Source: Arthrobacter sp. ISL-48 (GTDB taxonomy: Bacteria > Actinomycetota > Actinomycetes > Actinomycetales > Micrococcaceae). From it: a stretch of 64,000 nucleotides of DNA. The notes beneath the pieces were generated by a model that worked only from the letters and a program-made list of their open reading frames with translations, was not told the DNA's origin and did not search any database. The stretch lies in NCBI RefSeq assembly GCF_018613805.1, contig NZ_JAGGPL010000024.1:1-64000 (forward strand), written 5' to 3'. Made by a program: the position numbers and the translations under genes. Positions 42,670-51,331 of this stretch are shown piece by piece; within the stretch, counting starts at the first letter, position 1, and each line of letters starts with the position of its first letter.

Positions 42670-43994
42670 TGGTTAACCCTAACTTTTTGTTGCGGATACC
42701 GCAGACTCGAGGCCGATGAGGTGTTGGACGTGGCCGGGACCAGCGATTCCAGGACACGGATGGCCCGGTCCTCGAAGCCCTTTGCTGAGGGGTCGGTGAG
42801 GTTGGCCAGCAGCCGCACCACAAACCGCATCAGGACAGGCATGGGCATCCCGGTCCGCAGGGCGAGCTTCATGACCGCCGGTTTTCCGATCAGCGCGGCA
42901 AATGCCCGGCCCAGCGTGAAGTGCGATCCCCACTGGTCCCGAACATAATTGGTGTACCCCGCGAGGTGCGCGTCGGCGTCGGCCGTTCCGCCTGAAGAAA
43001 CCGAGGAAGACGCATCGATGATGAACTCGGCCGCAAACCGAGCCGATTCCATGGCGTAGGAGATTCCCTCGCCATTGAACGGGGAAACCATGCCGCCGGC
43101 GTCGCCCAGCAGCAGGAGGCCCGGGGTGTAGTGCGGCGTGCGGTTGAAGCCCATGGGCAGCGCGGCGCCGCGGATCTCCCCCACCTGGTTTTCCGGGGTA
43201 AAGCCCCATTCGGCGGGCATGCCCGCGGTCCATTCGCGCAGGACCTGCTTGTAGTCCAGCTTGCCGAATTCCTTGGAGGAGTTCAGGATGCCCAGGCCGA
43301 CGTTGGAGGTGCCGTCACCGACGCCGAACACCCAGCCGTAGCCCGGGAGCAGTTTTCCGTCCCGGCCGGGAAGTTCCAGCCAGCCTTCCATCCAATCGTC
43401 GTCGTGCCGGGGCGATGTGAAGTATGTGCGCACGGCGACGCCGAGGGGGCGGTCGTCGCGTTTCCTGATTCCCACCGAGACTGCGGTGCGGGTTGAGTTT
43501 CCGTCGGCGGCGAGTACGACGTCGGCAGGAAAGTCGCGCGTCTCCCCTGTCTTCCGTCCGGACTCGTCCAGGAGCGCTGCGCGGACACCGGTCACGCGGC
43601 CGTCTTCCGACTGCAGCGCTTCGGTGACGCTGTGGCGTTCCAGCACGGTTGCGCCTGCAGCCTGGGCGTGGCGGGCGAGTTCCTCGTCGAAGCCAAGGCG
43701 GGTGCGGATGAGGCCGTACTGCGGAAAGTCCGATACCTCAGGCCAGGGCAGTTCAATGGTTCGGTCACCTGCGATCAGGCGCAGGCCCTTGTTCTTGCGC
43801 CAGCCATCCTCTTCGCGGTGCGGCAAGCCGAGCTTCTGGATCTCGCGGACAGCGCGGGGGGTGAGTCCGTCGCCGCAGACCTTCTCGCGCGGAAAGCTGG
43901 TCTTTTCCAGCACAGTTACGTTAATACCGGCCTTGGCAAGGTAATACGCGGCGGTGGACCCGGCGGGCCCCGCGCCGACGATCAGGACATTCAC
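42666..43994 (-). CDS. menJ: Menaquinone reductase / geranylgeranyl reductase family (MenJ)
   Basis: A 442-residue FAD oxidoreductase. N-terminal VLIVGAGPAGSTAAYYLAKAG binds FAD; PREKVCGDGLTPRAV, GDAGGMVSPFNGEGISYAMESAR and GTSNVGLGIL are signatures of the geranylgeranyl reductase family. M. tuberculosis Rv0561c (MenJ) saturates one isoprene unit of menaquinone-9; the location here between menG and the prenyl synthase supports the same job. GTG 43994 begins 4 bases after the menG stop. Earlier codons would overlap menG. Confidence 0.9.
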   Translation of the reverse strand: MNVLIVGAGPAGSTAAYYLAKAGINVTVLEKTSFPREKVCGDGLTPRAVREIQKLGLPHREEDGWRKNKGLRLIAGDRTIELPWPEVSDFPQYGLIRTRLGFDEELARHAQAAGATVLERHSVTEALQSEDGRVTGVRAALLDESGRKTGETRDFPADVVLAADGNSTRTAVSVGIRKRDDRPLGVAVRTYFTSPRHDDDWMEGWLELPGRDGKLLPGYGWVFGVGDGTSNVGLGILNSSKEFGKLDYKQVLREWTAGMPAEWGFTPENQVGEIRGAALPMGFNRTPHYTPGLLLLGDAGGMVSPFNGEGISYAMESARFAAEFIIDASSSVSSGGTADADAHLAGYTNYVRDQWGSHFTLGRAFAALIGKPAVMKLALRTGMPMPVLMRFVVRLLANLTDPSAKGFEDRAIRVLESLVPATSNTSSASSLRYPQQKVRVNQ

Positions 43995-43998
43995 CGGG

Positions 43999-44775
43999 TC
44001 AGCGCATGATGTTGCGGCGGAGCCTTGCCACGGGGCCCTTGTTCGCGGCGATGGCGGCAGCGGCGTTGTCAGGGCTTGAATCCGCCGGCTTGAAGGCACG
44101 GTGGACGGCTACGATGCCGCCGCTGAGGTTGCGGTAGGTGACCTTTTCCCAGCCAGCCTCCTGCAGCCAGGCCGCCAGGTGGTCCTGGTTCGGCCAGGCG
44201 CGGATGGATTCGGCCAGGTAGACGTAGGCGTCCGGGTTGGAGGATACCTTCACGGCGATGGCAGGCAGAGCCCGCATGAGGTACTCGGTGTACAGATTGC
44301 GCCAGAGCGGCACCACGGGCTGGGAGAACTCGGCGATGACCAGCTTGCCTCCCGGCTTGGTGACTCGGAGCATCTCGGCCAGTGCCTTCTTGGGCTCGTT
44401 GACGTTGCGCAGGCCGAAGGAGATGGTGGTGGCATCGAAAGCGTTGTCTGCGAAGGGCAGGTTTGTGGCGTCACCGGCTATGAAGTCGATGTCGGGGCGG
44501 CGGCGCTTGCCCACCTTGAGCATCCCGAGGGAGAAATCACAGGCGATCACATCTATGCCTTCGTCGGCATATGGCTCGCTTGACGTGCCGGTTCCAGCGG
44601 CGAGGTCCAGCACCCGCTGGCCCCGCCTGACTTCCATGGCTTCCACCACAACCTTGCGCCAGCGGCGGGTCTGCCCCATGGAGAGGACATCGTTGACGAC
44701 GTCGTATTTAGGGGCGACGTCGTCAAACATCGTGGCTACTTCGTCCGGACGCTTATCCAAGGATGCTCGGTTCAC
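43999..44775 (-). CDS. menG: Demethylmenaquinone methyltransferase
   Basis: A 258-residue SAM methyltransferase of the UbiE/MenG family, the last step in menaquinone synthesis. Signatures: VATMFDDVAPKYDVVNDVLS near the N-terminus, the SAM loop VLDLAAGTGTSSEPYAD at about 54-70, and ISFGLRNVNEPKKALAEMLRV. The C-terminal 30 residues are an Ala/Arg-rich tail. GTG start at 44775, divergent from menF across 97 bp; followed by menJ and the prenyl synthase. Confidence 0.95.
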   Translation of the reverse strand: MNRASLDKRPDEVATMFDDVAPKYDVVNDVLSMGQTRRWRKVVVEAMEVRRGQRVLDLAAGTGTSSEPYADEGIDVIACDFSLGMLKVGKRRRPDIDFIAGDATNLPFADNAFDATTISFGLRNVNEPKKALAEMLRVTKPGGKLVIAEFSQPVVPLWRNLYTEYLMRALPAIAVKVSSNPDAYVYLAESIRAWPNQDHLAAWLQEAGWEKVTYRNLSGGIVAVHRAFKPADSSPDNAAAAIAANKGPVARLRRNIMR

Positions 44776-44872
44776 CCAGCCATTGTCTCAAATGTTCAGG
44801 AGCCGCACGAACCACCGGCGGTTCTGCCGGGTCGCCGGGCCATACCGCGCGCGGGAGTAGTGTTGTCTCATC

Positions 44873-46294
44873 ATGACGAGCACGTTCCGCACCGGCCTTA
44901 TAAAGACCCTTACAGTCCCCCTCGATGGCAAAGCATCTCCCGGCGGGCTGCCGCAGTTTCTGGTCCGGGACGATGTCCTCTGCTGGACCCGTCGCGAAGC
45001 AGGGCTGGTGGGTTTCGGTGAGATTGCGCGATTCACGGCCACCGGTTCTGAGCGTTTCCTCGAGGCCGATATCTGGTGGCGTCACCTGGTCCTCGAAGCC
45101 GACATCGCCGATTCCGTGAAGCTCCCCGGCACCGGCCCCGTAGCGTTTGGCTCGTTCGCCTTCTCGAAGAAATCGGCCCACGAGTCACGGCTGATCGTGC
45201 CGGAGATTGTGGTGGGCTTCCGTGACGGCCGCGCCTGGCTCACGCAATTAACTTTGGGCGACGGCGAGCTCACCGAGGCAGGCGCCCTCGCCGCGCTGGA
45301 CCACTGGCTGCGCGGCGGCAGCTCTGGTGACTTGTCGACATTTGGGGACACGCCGACGTCGGCAGCCAGCTTCCCGGGGGACGGCGCCTCTCCTGCCGTG
45401 CCAGCGAAGGCGGGCGCCGCCGTCGTGCGCCCTTTGCCTTTGGCTGCCGGAGCCACGCTGCATACTGGCTCACTGAGCGAGGAAGACTGGATGTCGGCCG
45501 TGTCTGCCGGAGTGGCGGAAATCCGGACCGGCGCCCTCGAAAAACTGGTGCTGGCGCGGGACATCGTGGCCACGGTGCCGTCTGGAGTCAACGCGGCGCA
45601 GGTGCTGCGCGAGCTGTCTGCACGCTACCGCGAATGCTGGACTTACGGGGTGGATGGCCTGGTGGGCGCGACGCCGGAGATGCTGATCCAGGTGGAGGGC
45701 CGAACCGCACAGGCGCGTGTACTGGCAGGGACCCTGGACCGCCGAGATGCGCACGGCGAGGCCGGCCTTCCCATGGACTACGCCGAGCGGGTGCTGGCCG
45801 GTTCAGAGAAGCAGCGGCATGAGCACGAGATCGCCATCCAGTCCTTGACGTCCCAGCTGGCGCCGTTCTCCGAGGCCATGAACGCGCACGACGAACCGTT
45901 TATTTTGGAGCTGCCGAACGTGTGGCATCTTGCTTCGGACGTGAAGGCTGAGCTCGCCGAGGTGGAGGGCCATGTGCCCACGTGCCTGGCCCTGATCAAC
46001 GCCCTGCACCCCACGGCCGCGGTCTGCGGGACGCCCACGCTGGTGGCCGGTGCCCTGATCCGCAAGCTCGAGCACCTGGACCGCGGGCCTTATGCAGGTC
46101 CGGTCGGCTGGCTGGACGCGGCGGGCAACGGCGAGTGGGGAATTGCGCTGCGGGGTGCCGTGATCGAGTCGCCGGACACCGTGCGGTTATATGCCGGTTG
46201 CGGCATTGTGGACGGCTCGCAGCCCGAAGCAGAGCTGGCGGAGACATGGGCAAAGTTCCGGCCGATGCTGGAGTCGCTGGGGATCAGCAGCTAG
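44873..46294 (+). CDS. menF: Isochorismate synthase
   Basis: A 473-residue chorismate-utilising enzyme converting chorismate to isochorismate, the first committed menaquinone step. The conserved C-terminal half shows VLARDI, VGATPEMLIQVEGR, RVLAGTLDRR, HEHEIAIQSL, LHPTAAVCGTP and PYAGPVGW. The N-terminal half is less conserved and contains an Ala/Pro/Gly-rich linker near residues 150-185. It is divergent from menG. The alternative of salicylate synthase is less likely given the men neighbours. Confidence 0.93.
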   Translation: MTSTFRTGLIKTLTVPLDGKASPGGLPQFLVRDDVLCWTRREAGLVGFGEIARFTATGSERFLEADIWWRHLVLEADIADSVKLPGTGPVAFGSFAFSKKSAHESRLIVPEIVVGFRDGRAWLTQLTLGDGELTEAGALAALDHWLRGGSSGDLSTFGDTPTSAASFPGDGASPAVPAKAGAAVVRPLPLAAGATLHTGSLSEEDWMSAVSAGVAEIRTGALEKLVLARDIVATVPSGVNAAQVLRELSARYRECWTYGVDGLVGATPEMLIQVEGRTAQARVLAGTLDRRDAHGEAGLPMDYAERVLAGSEKQRHEHEIAIQSLTSQLAPFSEAMNAHDEPFILELPNVWHLASDVKAELAEVEGHVPTCLALINALHPTAAVCGTPTLVAGALIRKLEHLDRGPYAGPVGWLDAAGNGEWGIALRGAVIESPDTVRLYAGCGIVDGSQPEAELAETWAKFRPMLESLGISS

Positions 46295-46498
46295 TCCGGG
46301 ATGCAAGGCGCCCATGTTGCCGTCAAAGGTGTCAGGCGTCCGGGATTACAGACACGGGGCGAGAAAACCCCTTGCGCTTCCACCCATAATAGTTATCCAA
46401 TAGGAAAACTTAGTTACCTGTGACGCACATCTCGTGTTCAGCGATACACTATTACCCGCTTTAGGTATGCATTCCGCCCGCAACAAAAGGTAAAAAAC

Positions 46499-47455
46499 AT
46501 GCAGATTTCCCGTTCGCTTCTGGGCAACACCAAGCTCAAGGCAGCCACGGTTCTCGCCATCGGCGCTCTGGCACTCTCCGCCTGCACGAACGCGTCGGAG
46601 AACCCCGCCCCCGGGGGCGCCGCACCCGCTTCCGGCAGCGCGAAGGCCAGCTTCGACCCGTCAACCGTCCAGAAGGACGACGCCCTGGCGGCCATGGTGC
46701 CGGCGGCCATCAAGTCCAAGGGAACGCTGACCGTGGGGTCGGACACCAGCTACGCCCCCGCTGAATTCCTCGGCCCCGACGGCCAGACGCCGGTGGGCTA
46801 CGACGTCGACATCGCCAAGGCGATCGGCGCCACCCTCGGACTGAAGGTCCAGGTGCAGACTGCTGAGTTCACTGGCATTCTCCCCGCCCTCGGCCCCAAG
46901 TACGACCTGGGCATCTCCTCCTTCACGATCAACCAGGAGCGGCTCGGCGCAGTCAACATGGTCAGCTACTTCAACGCCGGCACCGCGTGGGCCGTCCAGA
47001 AGGGCAACCCGAAGAAGTTCTCCGTCGATGACGTCTGCGGCAAGAATGTCGGCGTCCAGACCGGCACTGTCCAGGAGGATCCCGACCTCGCGGACCGCAA
47101 CAAGAAGTGCGCTGCCGACGGCAAGCAGCCCATCAACATCGTCACGCTGAAAAACCAGACGGACGTCACCACCCGCCTCGTCAACGGCAGCATCGACGCC
47201 ATGGCAGCAGACTCCCCCATCATCGGCTATGCCCTGACCCAGACCAGCGGCCAGCTGGAAAGGCTCGGCGACGTGTACGACTCCGCGCCCCAGGGAATCG
47301 CAGTGGCCAAGTCCGATACCGCCCTCACGGATCTCATCCAGAAGACCGTCAGCAAGCTCATCGCCGATGGCTCCTACAAGAAGATCCTCGAGGGCTGGGG
47401 CAACGCTGACGGCGCCATCACCAAGTCCGAAATCAACCCGGCGGCCAGCTCTTGA
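46499..47455 (+). CDS. Polar amino acid ABC transporter, substrate-binding lipoprotein
   Basis: A 318-residue solute-binding protein. The N-terminus has a lipoprotein signal with lipobox L-S-A-C at about residues 26-29, so it is lipid-anchored outside. The fold core shows GTLTVGSDTSYAPAEFLGPDGQTPVGYDVDIAKAIG, typical of the amino acid (family 3) binding proteins. AAAGG lies 8 bases before the ATG. Its stop overlaps the downstream region of the permease; this begins a three-gene operon embedded among men genes. Substrate not readable. Confidence 0.93.
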   Translation: MQISRSLLGNTKLKAATVLAIGALALSACTNASENPAPGGAAPASGSAKASFDPSTVQKDDALAAMVPAAIKSKGTLTVGSDTSYAPAEFLGPDGQTPVGYDVDIAKAIGATLGLKVQVQTAEFTGILPALGPKYDLGISSFTINQERLGAVNMVSYFNAGTAWAVQKGNPKKFSVDDVCGKNVGVQTGTVQEDPDLADRNKKCAADGKQPINIVTLKNQTDVTTRLVNGSIDAMAADSPIIGYALTQTSGQLERLGDVYDSAPQGIAVAKSDTALTDLIQKTVSKLIADGSYKKILEGWGNADGAITKSEINPAASS

Positions 47456-47490
47456 GTCTTCCAACAACCGAGCACAAATCAGGTGCACCC

Positions 47491-48459
47491 ATGGACCACC
47501 AGGAGAACCAGGCAGCGCCGGTACTGAACAAAGCGGTGCCAGTTCGCCATCCCGGCCGCTGGATCAGCGCCATCATCATTGTCGGGGTGCTGGTTCTGTT
47601 CCTGCAGAGCCTGGTGACCAACACCAACTACCGCTGGGACGTCGTGGGAACGTACATCCTGGACACCAAGGTGGTCCAGGGTGTCGGTTGGACCCTGCTG
47701 CTGACCGTCGCCTCCATGGTGCTGGCCATCGTCCTGGCAGTCCTTCTCGCTGTCATGCGGCAGTCCGACAATCCGGTTCTCCGCTACACGAGCTGGCTTT
47801 GGGTCTGGTTCTTCCGTGGCACTCCGGTATACACGCAGTTGCTCTTCTGGGGACTCGTGACCGTCCTCTATCCCGCAATCACCATCGGTATCCCGTTCGG
47901 GCCTGAACTGTTCACCTACGTGCTCTCAGACCCCAGCAAAGGGCTGATCCCGGCCATCCTTGGTCTGGGCCTGAATGAGTCCGCTTACCTGGCTGAGATC
48001 TTCCGGGCAGGCCTGAAGTCCGTCGACAAGGGCCAGACCGAGGCAGCCGAGGCGCTGGGCATGTCCAAGGGCAAGATCATGTGGCGGATCATCTTGCCGC
48101 AGGCCATGCGGATCATCGTTCCCCCTACCGGAAACGAGACCGTCGGCATGCTCAAAACCACCTCCCTGGTATTGGCTGTTCCCTTCACACTTGATCTGAC
48201 CTTCGCTACCAACGCCCTGGCGAACCGGATTTACCTCCCCATCCCGCTCCTGATTGTGGCCGCCTTCTGGTACCTGCTGGTCACCAGTATTCTCATGGTC
48301 GGGCAGCACTACCTCGAGGCGTACTACGGCAAGGGCGTGGACAACCTGGCCCCGGCGACGATTAACCCTGCTGCCGCCAAGGCGTCAGCAGCGGTGGCGC
48401 CCAGCGCCGACGCCGAGCCGGCCCTGCGGATGGACGTCCCCGAGGAGGACCCGAAATGA
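47491..48459 (+). CDS. Polar amino acid ABC transporter, permease
   Basis: A 322-residue HisM/GlnP-type permease with about five TM helices and the motif EAAEALGMSKGKIMWRIILPQAMRIIVPP for ATPase contact. WFFRGTPVYTQLLFWG is the family helix after the first loops. ATG 47491 has AGGTG upstream; an upstream TTG at 47452 would overlap the binding-protein stop (TTGA) but has no site. The C-terminal 35 residues are Ala/Pro-rich and cytoplasmic. Confidence 0.92.
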   Translation: MDHQENQAAPVLNKAVPVRHPGRWISAIIIVGVLVLFLQSLVTNTNYRWDVVGTYILDTKVVQGVGWTLLLTVASMVLAIVLAVLLAVMRQSDNPVLRYTSWLWVWFFRGTPVYTQLLFWGLVTVLYPAITIGIPFGPELFTYVLSDPSKGLIPAILGLGLNESAYLAEIFRAGLKSVDKGQTEAAEALGMSKGKIMWRIILPQAMRIIVPPTGNETVGMLKTTSLVLAVPFTLDLTFATNALANRIYLPIPLLIVAAFWYLLVTSILMVGQHYLEAYYGKGVDNLAPATINPAAAKASAAVAPSADAEPALRMDVPEEDPK

Positions 48460-49232
48460 CCATCACCACAGAAAACCCTTTGGTAAAGATCGAGGGCCTG
48501 CACAAGTTCTATGGACCTCACCATGTGCTGCGCGGCATCGACCTCACCGTCAACCAGGGCGAGGTGTCCGTGGTCATCGGCCCGTCCGGTTCCGGCAAGT
48601 CCACCATGCTGCGCTGCGTGAACCTGCTGGAGACCATTAGCGCGGGCCGCATCTCCGTCGGCGGCCACCTGATCGGCTACCGCGAGGTGGACGGCAGGCT
48701 CCACGACCTCAAGACCAAGGAAATCGCCGCCCAACGCCGCGAGATCGGCATGGTGTTCCAGCGGTTCAACCTGTTCCCCCACAAGACGGCGCTATACAAC
48801 GTCATGGAAGCGCCGGTCCAGGTCAAAGGTCAGCCTCGGGCTGCTGCCCGGAAGCGGGCCATGGAGTTGCTGGACCGGGTGGGTCTGGCGGACCGCGCTG
48901 GCCACTATCCGTCGCAGCTTTCCGGCGGCCAGCAGCAACGCGTGGCGATTGCCCGCGCCCTGGCCATGGAGCCTGAGCTCATGCTCTTCGATGAGCCCAC
49001 GTCGGCCTTGGACCCGGAACTGGTGGGCGACGTCCTCAACGTCATGAAGGACCTCGCCAAGTCCGGCATGACGATGATTGTGGTGACCCACGAGATCGGT
49101 TTTGCCCGGGAAGTCGGCGACCGGCTGACCTTCATGGACGGCGGCGTCGTTGTCGAATCGGGTGATCCGCGAGAGGTGCTGTCCAACCCGCAGCACGCCC
49201 GCACCAAGGAGTTCCTGAGCCGGGTACTCTAA
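48456..49232 (+). CDS. Polar amino acid ABC transporter, ATP-binding protein
   Basis: A 258-residue GlnQ/HisP-like ATPase. Walker A GPSGSGKSTMLRC, signature LSGGQQQRVAIARAL, Walker B LMLFDEPTSALDPEL and switch His in VVTHEIGFAREVGDR are all present. Start ATG overlaps the permease stop (ATGA). A terminator hairpin follows. Confidence 0.95.
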   Translation: MTITTENPLVKIEGLHKFYGPHHVLRGIDLTVNQGEVSVVIGPSGSGKSTMLRCVNLLETISAGRISVGGHLIGYREVDGRLHDLKTKEIAAQRREIGMVFQRFNLFPHKTALYNVMEAPVQVKGQPRAAARKRAMELLDRVGLADRAGHYPSQLSGGQQQRVAIARALAMEPELMLFDEPTSALDPELVGDVLNVMKDLAKSGMTMIVVTHEIGFAREVGDRLTFMDGGVVVESGDPREVLSNPQHARTKEFLSRVL

Positions 49233-49254
49233 TCCCGGTTTCCTACCGATAGAA

Positions 49255-49296
49255 GGGCGGCCGCCTGCGTGGTTTCACGCGGCGGCCGTCCTTTTC
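49255..49296 (+). terminator. Terminator after the amino acid ABC operon
   Basis: GGCGGCCGCCTGCGT pairs with ACGCGGCGGCCGTCC (one bulge) around GGTTTC, followed by TTTTCTTGT. It lies between the ABC operon and the convergent menD gene. Confidence 0.8.
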
Positions 49297-49319
49297 TTGT
49301 GACAGTCAGCTTATGAGGG

Positions 49320-51116
49320 TCAGCCGGCAAGCACTCCGTCGACGGCGGCGGCTACTGCCGCTTTGATCCGACCGTGCAGGGCTCGGAGATCGTGCCGATC
49401 TGTGCGCACCTCGATGATGGTTCGCCCTGCGAACGGTGCGGCGAGCGCTTCGGCAAGTCCCGCCGTCGTGCTTACCGCGCAGTGCCCGACGCCGTACGCT
49501 GCGGCGAGTGCGGCGATATCCACTGAGTGGGGGGTGCCGAACAGGCGTTCGACGGTGCCTCCGTAGCCACCTGCCTCGGCCACCGCACCGTGCTCGAGGA
49601 GGCCGAAGATGGCTCCGCCGGAGTCGTTAAGGACCACGATGCGCAGCTGCGGCTGTTCCTCGCCGGCACCGAGAAGAAGGCCGCCGGTGTCGTGCAGGAA
49701 GGTGACATCGCCCAGCAGCACCGTGGTTTCCTGGCGACCCCCGACGGCGATGCCGGTGGCGGTGGCGATGGTGCCGTCGATCCCGGCAAGGCCGCGGTTG
49801 GCGAAGACGGTGGCGGACGGTTCGGCGGCGGGCTGGCCGGCGAGGTCGACATCGCGGATGCCGTTCGACGATCCCAGCAGCAACTGCCCGCGGGCGTGCT
49901 TCCAGACGAGTGCGCCGACAGCCGGGCCTGTGGCGGCGGTTTCTGCGGCCAGAACCCCGTCGAGCGCATGCTGGGCGGCGGATGCGGCCAGCAGCCAGGC
50001 ATCCAGCCAGGCTGACGGTCCGCAGCCGGCGAAATCGGCGAGGTCGGCGAGGCTTTCCAGCGGGAGCTCAGTCCGCCGGCCGGGCTCGTACCAGGCGACC
50101 GGGACCGGCTGGTACAACGCGGACGGCACGTCGGCGCGGGCCAGCAGCGACGCAACAGGCCTGGACAGCGTGGGCCGGCCGAATAGCACCACCCGCTCAA
50201 TGGGCATGGCGGAACCGGGCCCAAAATGTTCGATCAGCAGCCGGTACGGGCCCACGGCGTTCGGCCCGAAGCGCGCGTTGGAGGACGGCTCGGCAAGCAG
50301 CGGCAGCCCGTTGGCGCGGGCGAACGCCTCGGCTACGGGGCCGGCGTCGTGCCCTGCCAGGACAACAGTGCGCCGCACCGGCAGGTCCTCGGCAGGCGGC
50401 GCCAGGCTCATGGTCAGTGGCTCGGTGCCGATCCGGAAGCGCTGCCGGCGCGATGCTGGCGGGAGCTGCTCCTCCGGCGCGGGAATGAGCGGGTCGCGGA
50501 AGGCAAGGTTGAGCTGGACCGGGCCGGGGGCAAGGTCCGAGAACGCCCCGGTGGCGGCGGACAAGGCTGTCTCCACGGCGCGGAGCGGACTGCTCCCGGC
50601 CGGGATATCCGCGGCGAAGCGCACGTGCTCGCCGAACAGGTCCAGCTGGATGGTGGTCTGGTTGGCGCCGGTGCCGCGAAGCTCCTCAGGCCGATCGGCG
50701 GAGAGGACTACGAGAGGTACGGCGGCGTGGTTGGCCTCCATCACCGACGGCATCAAATTCCCGACGGCGGTCCCGGACGTCGTGAGGACGGCCGCCGGTG
50801 AGCCGGTGGAGAGGGCCAGGCCCAGGGCAGTGAATCCAGCCGTCCTTTCGTCGATCCGGACCATCAGCTCGACTCGTCCGGCCGCCTCGGCTTCGGCCAG
50901 GGCGTAGGCCATCGGCGCCGACCGCGACCCCGGCGAAACCACCACGTACTGGACGCCGCCGCCGATCAGGGCGTCGGACGCGATCCGCGCCGCCGCGACG
51001 GAATCCAGATTGAGCGCGGCGGCGGCTTCTGGGGCGCCGGTGGAGTCGCCTTCGGATAGCGGGGCGTCGGACGCGGCGAAGGCGTCGAGGGGCTCGAGGG
51101 GGTTCTCGGAAGTCAC
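49320..51116 (-). CDS. menD: SEPHCHC synthase (MenD)
   Basis: A 598-residue thiamine-diphosphate enzyme joining isochorismate and 2-oxoglutarate in menaquinone synthesis. Signatures: VSPGSRSAPMAYALAEAEA and VRIDERTAGFTALGLALSTG in the N-domain, GTAVGNLMPSVMEANHA, and the TPP-binding GDVTFLHDTGGLLLG (D-V-T variant) with LNDSGGAIFGLLE near the C-terminus. GTG 51116 is used; no clear ribosome binding site, because its leader is occupied by the 32-bp array. Between the ABC operon and phoX. Confidence 0.93.
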   Translation of the reverse strand: MTSENPLEPLDAFAASDAPLSEGDSTGAPEAAAALNLDSVAAARIASDALIGGGVQYVVVSPGSRSAPMAYALAEAEAAGRVELMVRIDERTAGFTALGLALSTGSPAAVLTTSGTAVGNLMPSVMEANHAAVPLVVLSADRPEELRGTGANQTTIQLDLFGEHVRFAADIPAGSSPLRAVETALSAATGAFSDLAPGPVQLNLAFRDPLIPAPEEQLPPASRRQRFRIGTEPLTMSLAPPAEDLPVRRTVVLAGHDAGPVAEAFARANGLPLLAEPSSNARFGPNAVGPYRLLIEHFGPGSAMPIERVVLFGRPTLSRPVASLLARADVPSALYQPVPVAWYEPGRRTELPLESLADLADFAGCGPSAWLDAWLLAASAAQHALDGVLAAETAATGPAVGALVWKHARGQLLLGSSNGIRDVDLAGQPAAEPSATVFANRGLAGIDGTIATATGIAVGGRQETTVLLGDVTFLHDTGGLLLGAGEEQPQLRIVVLNDSGGAIFGLLEHGAVAEAGGYGGTVERLFGTPHSVDIAALAAAYGVGHCAVSTTAGLAEALAAPFAGRTIIEVRTDRHDLRALHGRIKAAVAAAVDGVLAG

Positions 51117-51138
51117 CGAACCAGTCTGCCACCCCTCC

Positions 51139-51316
51139 AACGCTCTCTCACCACCTGTCCCCAAAACCCCAACGCTCTCTCACCACCTGCACCCAAAAGC
51201 CCAACGCTCTCTCACTTCCTGTGCCGTGAAGGACGGGACGTGAGAGAGCGTTCCCCAAAAACATGCGAAAAGTGAGAGAGCGTTGCCTCCTAATCGGCAG
51301 GATCTGAGAGAGCGTC
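51139..51316. repeat. 32-bp-period array of GTGAGAGAGCGTT cores, mirrored 3+3
   Basis: Three cores read on the minus strand at 51139-51151, 51171-51183 and 51203-51215, and three on the plus strand at 51240-51252, 51272-51284 and 51304-51316 (the last with two substitutions). Within each set the period is exactly 32 bp. The 19-bp spacers are mostly different but often end in CAGG plus two bases before the core. It fills the menD-phoX gap and a matching array lies at 53523-53663. Confidence 0.9.
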
Positions 51317-51331
51317 GGGGTGGGGGAAAGC

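Noticed and set aside
51139..51316. CRISPR array
   Set aside because: Cores are 13 bp with 19-bp spacers, orientation flips in the middle, the second array's spacers are nearly the same, and no cas genes are present.
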